64,000 nt of DNA. It comes from Brucella anthropi ATCC 49188 (GTDB taxonomy: Bacteria > Pseudomonadota > Alphaproteobacteria > Rhizobiales > Rhizobiaceae). The stretch's first letter is position 1; each line of letters starts with the position of its first letter. The notes under the pieces are model-generated. The model was not told the DNA's origin, searched no databases, and was given only the letters and a program-made list of their open reading frames with translations. Below, one piece after another: positions 1-9,237 of the stretch. Made by a program: the position numbers and the translations under genes. The stretch covers positions 434,001 to 498,000 of the forward strand of contig NC_009667.1 of NCBI RefSeq assembly GCF_000017405.1, read 5' to 3'.

Positions 1-267
1 GCCGATATTGAGCTGGATCATCCGCACGACCCTGAAATTGAGGCTCTCATTGCGCGACTGCGCACATTGACACCGCAGCAGACACGTGTGTTGACCATGC
101 TTGCCGAGGGTCTTCTGAACAAGCAGATTGCCTATGAGCTTGGCGTGTCGGAAGCCACGGTCAAGGCGCATGTTTCGGCGGTGCTGCAGAAACTTGGGGT
201 CGACAGCCGCACGCAGGCGGTCATTCTTCTGTCACGCATCGGTAATGATGCCCTGAGCACGGATTGA
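1..267 (+). CDS. LuxR/NarL-family response regulator, C-terminal part only
   Basis: The reading frame is already open at base 1, so the receiver domain and start lie outside the window; 88 residues are visible. They form a LuxR-type helix-turn-helix (LTPQQTRVLTMLAEGL, then NKQIAYELGVSEATVKAHVSAVLQKLGV), the DNA-binding output domain of NarL/FixJ-type regulators. The gene ends 11 bp from the 3' end of the convergent hybrid histidine kinase, which has no DNA-binding output of its own. The two are therefore a plausible signalling pair, although that is inference from position. The family assignment is firm; the target genes cannot be read from this fragment. Confidence 0.9.
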   Translation, partial: ADIELDHPHDPEIEALIARLRTLTPQQTRVLTMLAEGLLNKQIAYELGVSEATVKAHVSAVLQKLGVDSRTQAVILLSRIGNDALSTD

Positions 268-278
268 ATGACGGTCAA

Positions 279-3200
279 CTACTGAGCGGCGTTCTGCGCT
301 GACCTATTATCCTGCCTCGCATGATAAAAATGCGATAGAAGGGAACGCAATGCGGCGGGCCGAAGTGGCTTGTGCAAAACCGTGACGTTCTCGTCTTCAG
401 CGCGCTGGCGGACTTCCTTGGAACGATCGGCTGTCAGCAGGACGGCGGGTATTTCCACCTGAAACGTCTCGCGCGCAAAGCCGATCATATCGAGGCCGTT
501 TTCGTGTAGAAGATGATAATCTGCGACGATCACATCGGGCGGTGTGGAGTGGTCGGCACAATAGTTCTTCAACGCTGCTCCACTGCGCAACGTCGTTACA
601 TGGCATCCCCACCCGCGAAGCAGCGTTTCCATCCCGGAAAGGATGCTGGCGTCATTATCGATGCAGAGAACATCGAGCCCGGTCAGTTCCAGCGCTTTCT
701 GCAGGCCGCGGCGGCTCTTCACGTCATCAGCGGGCACTTTTTCCTGTGAGACAGGAATGCGCAGGGTGAACATGGTTCCCTTATCGGGCGTCGAAGACAG
801 GGATAGCGGCAGCGACAGCAGCCTTGCGATGCGGTCGACAATGGAAAGGCCGAGGCCAAGCCCTTCCGCTTCCCGCATGCCCTCATCCAGTCGCGTGAAC
901 TCCCGGAAGACAAGTTTCAGCTTTTGCGATGGAATGCCGATGCCGGTATCGAACACCTGCAACTCCACAAAGGAGCCACGACGCCGAACGCCGAGCAGAA
1001 TACCACCCTTGCGGCTATATTTGATCGAGTTGGAAACAAGGTTCTGGATCAGGCGGCGAAGCATATTGCGGTCCGTTTTGACAACGATGCTCGACGGCAC
1101 AACGCGCAACTTCAGCCCTTTGGCGGCTGCAAGAGGCGTAAAATCGGTAGCAATCTGGCTCATCAGCTTGTCGAGGTGAAACACCGAGAGGTCAGGCTTG
1201 AGTGACCCGGTGTCCAGTCGGGAAATATCCAGCACCATACCCAGAATGGCTTCCACGGCCTCCAGCGAGGAATCGATATTACGTGCGAATTCGCTCGTTT
1301 CGGAGCGTCCGAGTTTTTCGGCAAGCGCCGTACTATACAATCGCGCTGCGTTGAGAGGTTGCAGAATGTCATGACCGGCTGCTGCCAGAAAGCGTGTCTT
1401 TCCCTGATTGGCCTCTTCTGCTGCCGTCTGGGCCTTGGCGAGCTGCTGGTTGACGCGGGTCAGTTCTGCCGTGCGATCCGCCACGCGCTGCTCCAGCATT
1501 TCCGCTGCCTTCTGGCGCGTGACGTCGGCTTCGACTGCTGCCGTGATATCGGTATATGTCGCGACAATTCCGCCATCCGGCATCGGGTTGGATTGAATTT
1601 CCAGCACCTTGCCCGTCGATTTCATGTCGATGCGCCATGGCTGGCGCACAGCTGCGAGCGAGCGGATGACCCCGTTCTGCGCGTTGAACGATATATCGCC
1701 GCGGCTGTGCAGCTGTTCCACGATTTCCGAAACGGGTATCCCGACCTGCATCACTTCATCTGGGAGATCGAAAAGCTTGCGGAACTGCCGGTTCCAGAAA
1801 GTCAGCCTCAGATCCTTGTCTAAAACGGTAATTCCCTGTTCCATCTGATCGAGGGCCGTTTGCAGCAGATTGCGGTTTTGCTGCAAGGCGGTCGAAGCAT
1901 CGTCAAGGAGCTGTCGCGCGTCACGTCCTGATGCATCGCTCTTCTGCAAAAGCAGTGACAGTACAAGGCGCGCCGATGCCGAGCCGACGGCTGTGCCGAG
2001 CAGCTGCTCCGCATGACGGATGAGCGGTGTGTCGACAGTCATGCCCGGATCAAGCCGCCTCTGTTCCCTTCCTTCAAAGCGCAGAAAGGCGCGCTCGACA
2101 CGTTCCGCACCGAGATAGCGCGCCATGGTGGCTTTCAGTTCGGCAACAGTGACGGTTGTGCGGAAGCGCTTGAGCGTCGGCGTGCCGATGAAATAACGCG
2201 GCAGGAAGATGCTTGCCTGAATGCGTTCGAGCGGTGTCGAGGTTCGTGAAAGGGAACCAAGGATGTAGAAGAGCGTATTGGCTGCAAGGCTCCACATCAC
2301 GCCATTGGTCAGCGGGAGAGCGTTGGTTCCGAAAAGCGCTTCGGGACGTAGCGCCGTAAAGCCAAGGAAGCCGTCGCGCAGAATAGCAGCATTTTCCGGC
2401 GCCATCGTTGGCAGTAGCAGTGTGTAGGCCCAAACCAGAAATCCTGCTGACAGTCCCAGCATGGCACCGCGCCCATTCGCATTGCGCCAGAACAACCCGC
2501 CGATGAAAGCCGGAACAAACTGGGCAATTGCAGCAAAGGAAACGAAGCCGATCGAGGCAAGATGGATGTTGTTGGAGGTAAACCGATAATAGGCGAATGC
2601 GAATGCCAGAATGCCGATAATGGTGAGGCGGCGTGTGTTCAGAATGACTTTGGTCAGGTCGCGCTGTTCGGCGGCATGTTGCTTCGCGAGACGCCGGATG
2701 AAGAGCGGCAGCACCAGATGGTTGGAGATCATGATCGAAAGCGCAACGCAGGCGACGATGACCATCGCCGTTGCCGCTGACAATCCGCCGAGAAAAGCCA
2801 CCAGTGCGAGCCAATGAGCGCCTGCCGCCAGCGGCAAAGCCAGAACGTACAAATCTCCGCTGACATTGCCTCCGAGCGTCATCACGCCAATCAGCGCGAT
2901 GGGAAAGACGAAGATATTGATGAGGACCAGATAAAGCGGGAAGAGCCAGGAGGCTGTTCGCAGTTCCTTTTCACTCCGGCTTTCCACCACGGTCACATGG
3001 AATTGTCGCGGCAGCATGATGATGGCGGCGGCACTAAGTGCGCTTTGTACGATCCATGTGCCGATGGATGTCTGATAGTGGAACGCTTCCAGCGCTTCTG
3101 GTGATTGGGATATCTGATTGATCAGTTGCGATGGGGCGCCGAACAGAAAGAAGGTGCAGGCAAAGCCAACGGTCAGGAAGGCGCAAAGCTTGATGACGGA

Positions 3201-3794
3201 TTCCAGAGCCACAGCCAAAATAAGGCCGTTCTGATGTTCCGTGGCGTCGGTATGGCGGGTGCCGAAGAGGATCGCAAAGACAGCGAGCACAGCGGCAACG
3301 GGGAGGGAGATGTCACCGAATATGAATACCGACGGATCGACGGCTGATCCGTAATGCTCCATGACAAGACCGACACTGCCAGAAACGGCTTTGAGCTGCA
3401 GCGCGATATAGGGGATCGAGCCGACGGCTGCGATGCAGGTCGCAAGAGAGGCTACACCGAAGCTCTTGCCGTAGCGGGCAGCGAGAAAATCAGCAATTGA
3501 CGTGATGTGCTCGGATTTCGCCAGTCGCACGATATGCCGCAGCAGCCGGTTGCCGAGCGTAAAGACGAGAATGGGGCCGATATAGATTCCAAGGAACTCA
3601 AGACCGCGCTGAGCCGATAAGCCGACAGAGCCGAAGAAGGTCCAAGAGGTGCAGTAAACGGCCAGACTGAGCGCATAGATGTAGGGGCGCGGAGCACTGT
3701 TCCAGCGCGACGTGCGCCGGTCGCCGATGCTGGCAACTGCAAAAAGCAGCAGCAAATATAGAAAGGCGGCGCCAATAATACCCCAGCCCTGCAT
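279..3794 (-). CDS. Hybrid sensor histidine kinase with N-terminal sodium/solute symporter domain
   Basis: An inner-membrane signalling protein of 1171 residues. About residues 1-530 form a multi-helix SSS-type (sodium/solute symporter) domain like that of CbrA-type kinases. A PAS domain follows at about 645-760 (MEQGITVLDKDLRLTFWN), then a coiled coil with the conserved QGKTRFLAAAGHD H-box (phospho-His about 809). The HATPase has N, G1 and G2 boxes (NLVSNSIKYS, DTGIGIP, GLGLGLSIV), and a C-terminal receiver has its phospho-Asp near 1090 (VIVADYH) and a conserved Lys near 1138. The ATG at 3794 follows a GAGGGA ribosome site. The symporter part may sense or move a nutrient; the ligand is unknown. 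The LuxR-type regulator ending at 267 is the likely partner. Confidence 0.92.
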   Translation of the reverse strand: MQGWGIIGAAFLYLLLLFAVASIGDRRTSRWNSAPRPYIYALSLAVYCTSWTFFGSVGLSAQRGLEFLGIYIGPILVFTLGNRLLRHIVRLAKSEHITSIADFLAARYGKSFGVASLATCIAAVGSIPYIALQLKAVSGSVGLVMEHYGSAVDPSVFIFGDISLPVAAVLAVFAILFGTRHTDATEHQNGLILAVALESVIKLCAFLTVGFACTFFLFGAPSQLINQISQSPEALEAFHYQTSIGTWIVQSALSAAAIIMLPRQFHVTVVESRSEKELRTASWLFPLYLVLINIFVFPIALIGVMTLGGNVSGDLYVLALPLAAGAHWLALVAFLGGLSAATAMVIVACVALSIMISNHLVLPLFIRRLAKQHAAEQRDLTKVILNTRRLTIIGILAFAFAYYRFTSNNIHLASIGFVSFAAIAQFVPAFIGGLFWRNANGRGAMLGLSAGFLVWAYTLLLPTMAPENAAILRDGFLGFTALRPEALFGTNALPLTNGVMWSLAANTLFYILGSLSRTSTPLERIQASIFLPRYFIGTPTLKRFRTTVTVAELKATMARYLGAERVERAFLRFEGREQRRLDPGMTVDTPLIRHAEQLLGTAVGSASARLVLSLLLQKSDASGRDARQLLDDASTALQQNRNLLQTALDQMEQGITVLDKDLRLTFWNRQFRKLFDLPDEVMQVGIPVSEIVEQLHSRGDISFNAQNGVIRSLAAVRQPWRIDMKSTGKVLEIQSNPMPDGGIVATYTDITAAVEADVTRQKAAEMLEQRVADRTAELTRVNQQLAKAQTAAEEANQGKTRFLAAAGHDILQPLNAARLYSTALAEKLGRSETSEFARNIDSSLEAVEAILGMVLDISRLDTGSLKPDLSVFHLDKLMSQIATDFTPLAAAKGLKLRVVPSSIVVKTDRNMLRRLIQNLVSNSIKYSRKGGILLGVRRRGSFVELQVFDTGIGIPSQKLKLVFREFTRLDEGMREAEGLGLGLSIVDRIARLLSLPLSLSSTPDKGTMFTLRIPVSQEKVPADDVKSRRGLQKALELTGLDVLCIDNDASILSGMETLLRGWGCHVTTLRSGAALKNYCADHSTPPDVIVADYHLLHENGLDMIGFARETFQVEIPAVLLTADRSKEVRQRAEDENVTVLHKPLRPAALRSLLSHFYHARQDNRSAQNAAQ

Positions 3795-4117
3795 AGTCGG
3801 CCTGTTCCCTCACTCCTCGATCATGATTTGACGCAAGCACTTTCGGTGCATTCGTGCAAGATTATTGATGAAAAACAGTGTGTTTTAGCGGTTTCATCTT
3901 TTCTTTGGTAATTTTCGCCTACACACTAGGAGTGTGATCCCGAAGAAGTGCACGTCATTTTTCAGGATAGCATTTGAAATGGCAGGGCGCTTTTCAGTTT
4001 CGCTTCTGAGATGGGCCCTGCCATCCACTGCCAGTTTATCTGGTGCCCAGGTTGATTTGGCGAACGCCACCGCGGCAGGACGGCCCCAACGGTCCGCGTT
4101 CGTGAGGGAGACAGGTA
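3795..4117. other. Intergenic region between the hybrid kinase and mscL
   Basis: This 323-bp divergent gap must hold promoters for the kinase and mscL, but I cannot fix convincing -35/-10 pairs. It contains a short palindrome CACACT-AGG-AGTGTG (about 3923-3937) and a larger inverted repeat, ATGGCAGGGC at 3979-3988 and GCCCTGCCAT at 4015-4024, that would fold in the mscL leader. No credible coding frame is seen. Confidence 0.6.
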
Positions 4118-4531
4118 ATGCTAAAGGAATTCAAGGAGTTCGCCCTGAAGGGCAATATGGTCGATCTGGCCATCGGTGTCATTATTGGCGGGGCGTTCGG
4201 CGGCCTCGTCAATTCCATCGTCAACGATATCATCATGCCGATCATCGGTCTGATCACTGGCGGTATCGATTTTTCGAATATGTTCATACAGCTGGCAGGT
4301 GAACCCAGGGCCACACTGGCAGCTGCCCGTGAAGCCGGTGCGACTATTGCCTACGGCAATTTCGTCACGCTTCTCATCAACTTCCTGATCATCGCATGGG
4401 TATTGTTCCTTGTGGTGAAGGGAATGAACCGCATGAAGAAGAAGGAAGAGGCAAAGCCGGAACCGGAAGCACCGCGCGAGGAGGTCCTGCTGACCGAAAT
4501 TCGCGATCTTCTGGCAAAGCAGAAAGCCTGA
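4118..4531 (+). CDS. mscL: Large-conductance mechanosensitive channel
   Basis: A 137-residue inner-membrane channel that opens under membrane tension and releases solutes during hypo-osmotic shock. The N-terminus [20 protein letters not shown] and the TM1 stretch with [22 protein letters not shown] are the MscL signature. A second helix ([20 protein letters not shown]) is followed by a charged cytoplasmic helix rich in Lys and Glu ([16 protein letters not shown]), as is usual. Length is normal for the family. The ATG follows GAGGGAGA. The gene stands alone and ends at a strong rho-independent terminator. Confidence 0.98.
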   Translation: MLKEFKEFALKGNMVDLAIGVIIGGAFGGLVNSIVNDIIMPIIGLITGGIDFSNMFIQLAGEPRATLAAAREAGATIAYGNFVTLLINFLIIAWVLFLVVKGMNRMKKKEEAKPEPEAPREEVLLTEIRDLLAKQKA

Positions 4532-4556
4532 TTGATTCAGAACTGGCGAACGAATG

Positions 4557-4583
4557 CGGGGCCTTGTGGCCCCGTTTTCTTTT
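4557..4583 (+). terminator. Rho-independent terminator of mscL
   Basis: The stem CGGGGCC / GGCCCCG with a TTGT loop is followed by TTTTCTTTT, 25 bp after the mscL stop. Confidence 0.9.
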
Positions 4584-4687
4584 GATCCATAAATACGCTT
4601 GATCGGACCATCACAAAAAGCCGCGTGATTTCGCTAACGGGCCTTGATAAGCACGAAATCAAAATCGAAGTTCAACGCGGGGAAATC

Positions 4688-5854
4688 ATGACGCTCATAG
4701 CCAATCTTCGTCGGGAAGCAGCTCAATCACCCGAAAGCGGGATTGTGGCGGTCGCCAATCACGGACGCGGGCGCGAGGGGCTCATCCCGCTTTGGGTAGG
4801 CGAGGGAGATCTTTCGACGCCCGATTTCATCCGCGCCGCGGCCCAAAAAGGTATCTCTGAAGGCGAGACCTTCTATACCTGGCAGGCTGGCATCCCGGAA
4901 CTGCGGGAGGCGCTGGCTCGCTATCACGCGCGTCATTTCCCGCTGCCCCTGAAACCGGAGAACTTCTATGTCACCGGCTCCGGTATGCACGCCATCGAAA
5001 TGGCGCTGACAGCAACTGTTGGGGCGGGCGAAGAGGCGATTTATCTTTCCCCGGCCTGGCCAAATTTTGTTGGCGCAGCTGGTCTGGCAGGCGCTGTTCC
5101 GGTTCCGGTCGAGCTGGAATTCGGTGCCAATGGCTGGTTGCTCGATCCAGAAAAGATCGCAGCCGCCATCACGCCGCGCACGAAAGCACTCTTCATCAAT
5201 ACGCCATCCAATCCCACCGGCTGGACAGCGGACCGTGAGACATTGCAATTCATTCTCGATCTTGCCCGCAAGCATGGTCTCTGGATCATCGCCGACGAGA
5301 TTTATACCCATTTCTATTATGGTGGCGGTCGCGCTCCATCCTTCATGGATATTATGGAGCCGGATGATCGCATCATCTTCGTCAACTCGTTCTCCAAGAA
5401 CTGGGCGATGACGGGCTGGCGTGTCGGCTGGATGACGGTGCACCCGTCACTGGGGCCGATCATTGAAAATCTGATCCAATATTCGAATTCGGGTGTTGCC
5501 CAATTCATGCAACGTGGTGCCGTTACGGCTCTCGATGAAGGCGATGCCTTTATTTCGATGCAGGTTGAACGGGCGCGTTCGACGCGCGATAGCCTGTGCG
5601 CAGCGCTGTTATCGACCGGCAAAGTTCGCCTGACGCCGCCTCAAGGGGCATTTTATCTTTTCTTCGGCGTGGATGGTGTCGGGGATTCGGTCAAGGCGGC
5701 CATCGATATGGTGGACAATGCCAATGTCGGTCTGGCACCTGGCAGCGCTTTTGGCCTCGGCGGCGAAGGTTTTTTCCGTCTCTGTTTCTGCCGCGATCCG
5801 GAACAGGTGGACGAAGCCGCACGGCGGCTCGTGCGCTGGATCGAAAAGCTCTGA
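4688..5854 (+). CDS. PLP-dependent aminotransferase, aspartate aminotransferase superfamily class I/II
   Basis: A fold-type I cytosolic aminotransferase of 388 residues. Visible landmarks are the substrate-side segment PLWVGEGDLSTPDFI, the cofactor-binding NTPSNPTGW and DEIYTHFYY (PLP Asp/Tyr), and the Schiff-base lysine in VNSFSKNWAMTGWRVGW. The phosphate-binding Arg lies in the C-terminal FRLCFCRDPE region. An upstream GTG at 4625 is in frame, but ATG 4688 has GGGGAA six bases before it and gives the normal length. The amino donor cannot be fixed from sequence. The gene is monocistronic, ending at its own terminator before hemA, which faces it. Confidence 0.88.
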   Translation: MTLIANLRREAAQSPESGIVAVANHGRGREGLIPLWVGEGDLSTPDFIRAAAQKGISEGETFYTWQAGIPELREALARYHARHFPLPLKPENFYVTGSGMHAIEMALTATVGAGEEAIYLSPAWPNFVGAAGLAGAVPVPVELEFGANGWLLDPEKIAAAITPRTKALFINTPSNPTGWTADRETLQFILDLARKHGLWIIADEIYTHFYYGGGRAPSFMDIMEPDDRIIFVNSFSKNWAMTGWRVGWMTVHPSLGPIIENLIQYSNSGVAQFMQRGAVTALDEGDAFISMQVERARSTRDSLCAALLSTGKVRLTPPQGAFYLFFGVDGVGDSVKAAIDMVDNANVGLAPGSAFGLGGEGFFRLCFCRDPEQVDEAARRLVRWIEKL

Positions 5855-5855
5855 C

Positions 5856-5886
5856 AAAAAAGGCCGCTCGAAGCGGCCTTTTTATT
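5856..5886. terminator. Terminator between the aminotransferase and hemA
   Basis: GGCCGC-TCGAA-GCGGCC is flanked by an A-run upstream and TTTTTATT downstream, so it can work for both convergent genes. Confidence 0.88.
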
Positions 5887-5904
5887 GGAGAATTCCAGAA
5901 ATTG

Positions 5905-7182
5905 TCAGCCGCCAGCCTTGGAGACCATCAGCGGAATGATCCGCTCGGAACTGGCTGGCTGCGAAACAGTGGGCTCTGCATAAGGAATGCCGAGTGCATT
6001 CCAGACTTCCAGCAAGGCATCCTTGAGGCCGTCGATCAGGGCGTCGTCATGCAGAGGCGACGGCGTGATACGCAGTCTTTCGGTTCCGCGTGGCACGGTC
6101 GGATAGTTGATCGGCTGGATATAGATGCCGTGCACTTCCAGCAAACGGTCGCTGGCTTTCTTGCAAAGTTCAGGATCGCCGACCAGAATAGGCACGATAT
6201 GCGTTTCGGACGGCATCACGGGGAAACCTGCGGCCGAAAGCACGTCCTTTGCGCGCTGCGCCTGACGTTGCTGACCGTTACGCTCCACCTGCGAATTCTT
6301 CAAATGCCGGATGGCGGCCGTCGCAGATGCGGCAACTGCTGGTGGCAAAGAGGTCGTAAAGATGAAGCCCGGTGCATAGGAGCGTACGGCGTCAACAATC
6401 GCGCGCGAACCGGTAATATAACCGCCGAGAGCGCCAAAAGCCTTGGCAAGCGTGCCCTCGATAATATCGATGCGATGTGCCAGACCGTCGCGTTCGGTAA
6501 TGCCGCCGCCGCGCGCGCCGTACATGCCAACAGCATGAACTTCGTCGATATAGGTCATGGCATTATATTTGTCGGCGAGGTCGGCGATCTTCTCGATCGG
6601 CGCGATATCGCCATCCATCGAATAGACGGATTCGAACACGATCAGCTTGGCGCGCGCCGGATCGGCGGCCTTCAAAAGCTGTTCCAGATGCTCGACGTCA
6701 TTGTGACGGAAAATCTTCTTTTCCGCGCCTGAACGACGCACGCCTTCGATCATCGAGGCATGGTTCAGTTCGTCGGAGAGGATGAGGCAGTTCGGCAGCA
6801 GCCGTGCAATCGTGGAAATCGAAGCTTCATTGGAAACGAAGCCCGACGTGAAAACGAGGCCGGCTTCCTTGCCATGCAAATCGGCGAGTTCGGTTTCGAG
6901 TTCGACCAGCGGATGATTGTTGCCGGAAATATTGCGCGTGCCGCCGGAACCTGAGCCAGCATTGCCAGCTGTATCGCACATTGCCTTGATTACGTCGGCG
7001 TGGTGTCCCATGCCAAGATAATCATTGGAACACCAGACGGTGATTTCACGGGCAGTGCCATTGTTGCGCCAGATAGCTCGGGGGAAACGTCCGACAATAC
7101 GTTCAAGATCGGCAAAAACGCGGTAACGCTTCTCGGCGTGCAACTGGTCGATCGCTTCTTCGAAAAAACGGCGATAGTCCAT
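5905..7182 (-). CDS. hemA: 5-aminolevulinate synthase
   Basis: Condenses glycine and succinyl-CoA to 5-aminolevulinate, the first step of haem synthesis in alphaproteobacteria (C4 pathway). It has 425 residues and is PLP-dependent. The N-terminus [17 protein letters not shown] is typical. Also visible are the glycine-rich [12 protein letters not shown] segment, the PLP-contacting [10 protein letters not shown] and the catalytic-lysine motif [12 protein letters not shown]. An upstream in-frame start at 7278 exists, but ATG 7182 follows AAGGAG and matches the family length. An FNR/FixK-type box lies about 100 bp upstream, consistent with oxygen-linked control of haem synthesis in this order. 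Confidence 0.97.
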   Translation of the reverse strand: MDYRRFFEEAIDQLHAEKRYRVFADLERIVGRFPRAIWRNNGTAREITVWCSNDYLGMGHHADVIKAMCDTAGNAGSGSGGTRNISGNNHPLVELETELADLHGKEAGLVFTSGFVSNEASISTIARLLPNCLILSDELNHASMIEGVRRSGAEKKIFRHNDVEHLEQLLKAADPARAKLIVFESVYSMDGDIAPIEKIADLADKYNAMTYIDEVHAVGMYGARGGGITERDGLAHRIDIIEGTLAKAFGALGGYITGSRAIVDAVRSYAPGFIFTTSLPPAVAASATAAIRHLKNSQVERNGQQRQAQRAKDVLSAAGFPVMPSETHIVPILVGDPELCKKASDRLLEVHGIYIQPINYPTVPRGTERLRITPSPLHDDALIDGLKDALLEVWNALGIPYAEPTVSQPASSERIIPLMVSKAGG

Positions 7183-7277
7183 AATGCGCTCCTTAGTCTG
7201 TGCACTAACTAGCGCTTTTGGCACTTGCCGTCCATGGCGCATTGATGGGCAATTTGCCACGTTTGTGTGAAGCAGCA

Positions 7278-7291
7278 TTGATTGAAATCAA
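7278..7291. promoter_or_regulatory. FNR/FixK-type box upstream of hemA
   Basis: TTGATTGAAATCAA is a perfect TTGAT-N4-ATCAA match, centred about 102 bp upstream of the hemA ATG. FnrN/FixK control of hemA is known in related Rhizobiales; its use here is inferred. Confidence 0.75.
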
Positions 7292-7449
7292 GCAAATCAG
7301 CTCGACGATCAAAATACCGGCGACGAAGTTTTCATCACGAAGCGTGTCGGAGGCTGTTACAGAGTGATCGGCTTCAACAAAGAGTTGCTTGAATGAAACG
7401 CAACAAAATACCAGCTTTTTGTGACCTTCATTGAAAACCTGGCACCTTT

Positions 7450-8538
7450 ATGAAACCAACGCGAACGGTGATGAACTATCCAGCCTCGGCGACCGGCGAC
7501 TGGACTGCCTATTGGCGCGCCTCACCGATGCGACATCTGCGCTTGCGTTGGAGGCACGTGCAGCTTTCGGTTCCGCATCGAAAAAAATCGGCAAATCTGA
7601 TTGCTGCATCCGGAAGCTTCGAGGCTTTACGGCCAGGCGATCTGCCGCTTGTTTGCGTGGTTCGCAATGCTGCGCCCTATATGAAGTCGTTTCTGCGCTA
7701 TTATCGCGAGATGGGTGTTACGCGTTTCATCGTTGTAGATGACCGATCGGACGACGGAACGACCGAAATCTTGTCCAGTGCTCCTGATGTGGATTTGTTC
7801 ACCTCGGACGTTGGCTACGCACAGGCGGACCGCGGACGTGTCTGGCGCGATGCCCTGTTCAATCTCTACGGACGCGGGCGCTGGTATTTGTCGGTTGATG
7901 CTGACGAGTTCTTCGTATTTCCGAGAATGGAGCAACGGGATATCCGCTCTTTTATCGAGGAGCTGGAAGGGAATGGAATTCGTCGGTGTCTGGCACCGAT
8001 GATCGACATGTATCCCGGCGGCCTGCTGCGTGAAGGAGTCTTCGTCGATGACGGGACGAAATATCCGTTCGAGGTTTCGTCGCATTTCGACGGCGACGGC
8101 TACACGGCGACATGGGAGAAGTTCGGGGTAGCGGTGCGTGGTGGACCGCGTTTGCGCTTGTTCGGACGCAGCATGCGACTGTCAAAATTTCCGCTGATTT
8201 GGGTCGATGAAAAGACGGATTATCGCCGGGGCAGCATTCATGGGCCGGGTCCATGTTTCCGGAATTTTCTTCCGGCAACCGGTGCTCTTCTCCATTACCG
8301 CTTTTCTTCGCTTTCGGTCGGCGAGTTCAAACGTATTGCCTCCGAAAAGAGCCATGCTGGCGGTGCAGAGCACTACCGCGCAATCGTCGAGAACGAGCGT
8401 TTTTCAGACGATCTTTCGCTCGTCTATGAAGGTTCGGTCCAGTACACAGGCCCGGATTGTCTAGTGAGGCGCGGCTTCATGGCTGATTTGCACGACATAG
8501 AGCGTGGAGCCAAGCCGAGGAGCCGACTTAGCGCGTGA
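7450..8538 (+). CDS. Glycosyltransferase family 2-like protein (Glyco_tranf_2_4 type)
   Basis: A 362-residue protein with a GT-A nucleotide-sugar fold. After a divergent N-terminus comes LPLVCVVRNAAPYMKSFLRYY, then VVDDRSDDGTTE near residue 95 and a metal-binding VDADEFF near 150. This is the pattern of the family with a DADEF motif in place of a plain DXD. It probably adds a sugar to a surface polysaccharide or LPS. It is divergent from hemA and runs into the 3' end of the deacetylase gene on the other strand with an 11-bp overlap. The first ATG has a weak ribosome site; the next ATG at 7480 is possible. Donor and acceptor are unknown. Confidence 0.8.
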   Translation: MKPTRTVMNYPASATGDWTAYWRASPMRHLRLRWRHVQLSVPHRKKSANLIAASGSFEALRPGDLPLVCVVRNAAPYMKSFLRYYREMGVTRFIVVDDRSDDGTTEILSSAPDVDLFTSDVGYAQADRGRVWRDALFNLYGRGRWYLSVDADEFFVFPRMEQRDIRSFIEELEGNGIRRCLAPMIDMYPGGLLREGVFVDDGTKYPFEVSSHFDGDGYTATWEKFGVAVRGGPRLRLFGRSMRLSKFPLIWVDEKTDYRRGSIHGPGPCFRNFLPATGALLHYRFSSLSVGEFKRIASEKSHAGGAEHYRAIVENERFSDDLSLVYEGSVQYTGPDCLVRRGFMADLHDIERGAKPRSRLSA

Positions 8539-9229
8539 ACGTTTTCCGCAGGAATTGCAGTAATATATCATTGCGCCTGATTGTAAGACGCGGAATGCCG
8601 AACGGATCATCATTTGACCGTGCGCGGCGTTTTTCTGTCGTCGTCGCGTTTGTATAGCCTGCCGCTTCGACGATCTTGCGTATCACTGCGTTTTCTCCGC
8701 CGTAAGGATAGGCGAAAGACGTGACCTCATGACCGAGCAGGTCTTCAATCTTCATGCGTGATTGCTGGATTTGCGTGATGGCTTCCTGTTCGCTTATTTC
8801 CGGCAGGAGGGCATGGTCGAGCGTATGGGAACCGACTTCATGACCAAGATCTGCCCATTCGCGCAATTCGGAAACGCTCATACAGTTGGCGCGCGCAACG
8901 CCGATCTTCTGGTCCCAGAGATTGAAGCCGCCGATCTGGTTGGCCACGAAATAGTTCGTGGCGGTGAAGCCAAACTCCTGCAGCACGGGCAGGGCATTAC
9001 GGAACACATTCTCGAAACCGTCGTCAAACGTGATGACGGCGACTTTGCCCTGTTTCCCGCCGTAAATGTAAGGAATTGCGTCTCTCACCGACAGGCCGCG
9101 ATAACCCAGCCGTTTCAGCCAGGCCATCTGCTGGCAAAAGCGATCCGGGTGCACGATCATACTGCGATAGGGCGTGCGGTGTTGCGGTGGCACGTCAATC
9201 TGATGATACAGGAAAATCGGAACAGGCAC
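8528..9229 (-). CDS. Polysaccharide deacetylase (NodB homology domain)
   Basis: A 233-residue CE4-type hydrolase that removes acetyl groups from N- or O-acetylated sugars. The motifs are clear: FLYHQID at the start, the catalytic base and first metal ligand in VITFDDGFENV, the two His ligands in VGSHTLDHALL, and FAYPYGGEN. No signal peptide is evident, so it probably acts in the cytoplasm or on lipid-linked precursors. The GTG start is 8 bp downstream of the GT25 stop, so it is the last gene of a leftward four-gene polysaccharide operon. Its substrate is not identifiable. Confidence 0.87.
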   Translation of the reverse strand: MPVPIFLYHQIDVPPQHRTPYRSMIVHPDRFCQQMAWLKRLGYRGLSVRDAIPYIYGGKQGKVAVITFDDGFENVFRNALPVLQEFGFTATNYFVANQIGGFNLWDQKIGVARANCMSVSELREWADLGHEVGSHTLDHALLPEISEQEAITQIQQSRMKIEDLLGHEVTSFAYPYGGENAVIRKIVEAAGYTNATTTEKRRARSNDDPFGIPRLTIRRNDILLQFLRKTFTR

Positions 9230-9237
9230 GGGAAACC

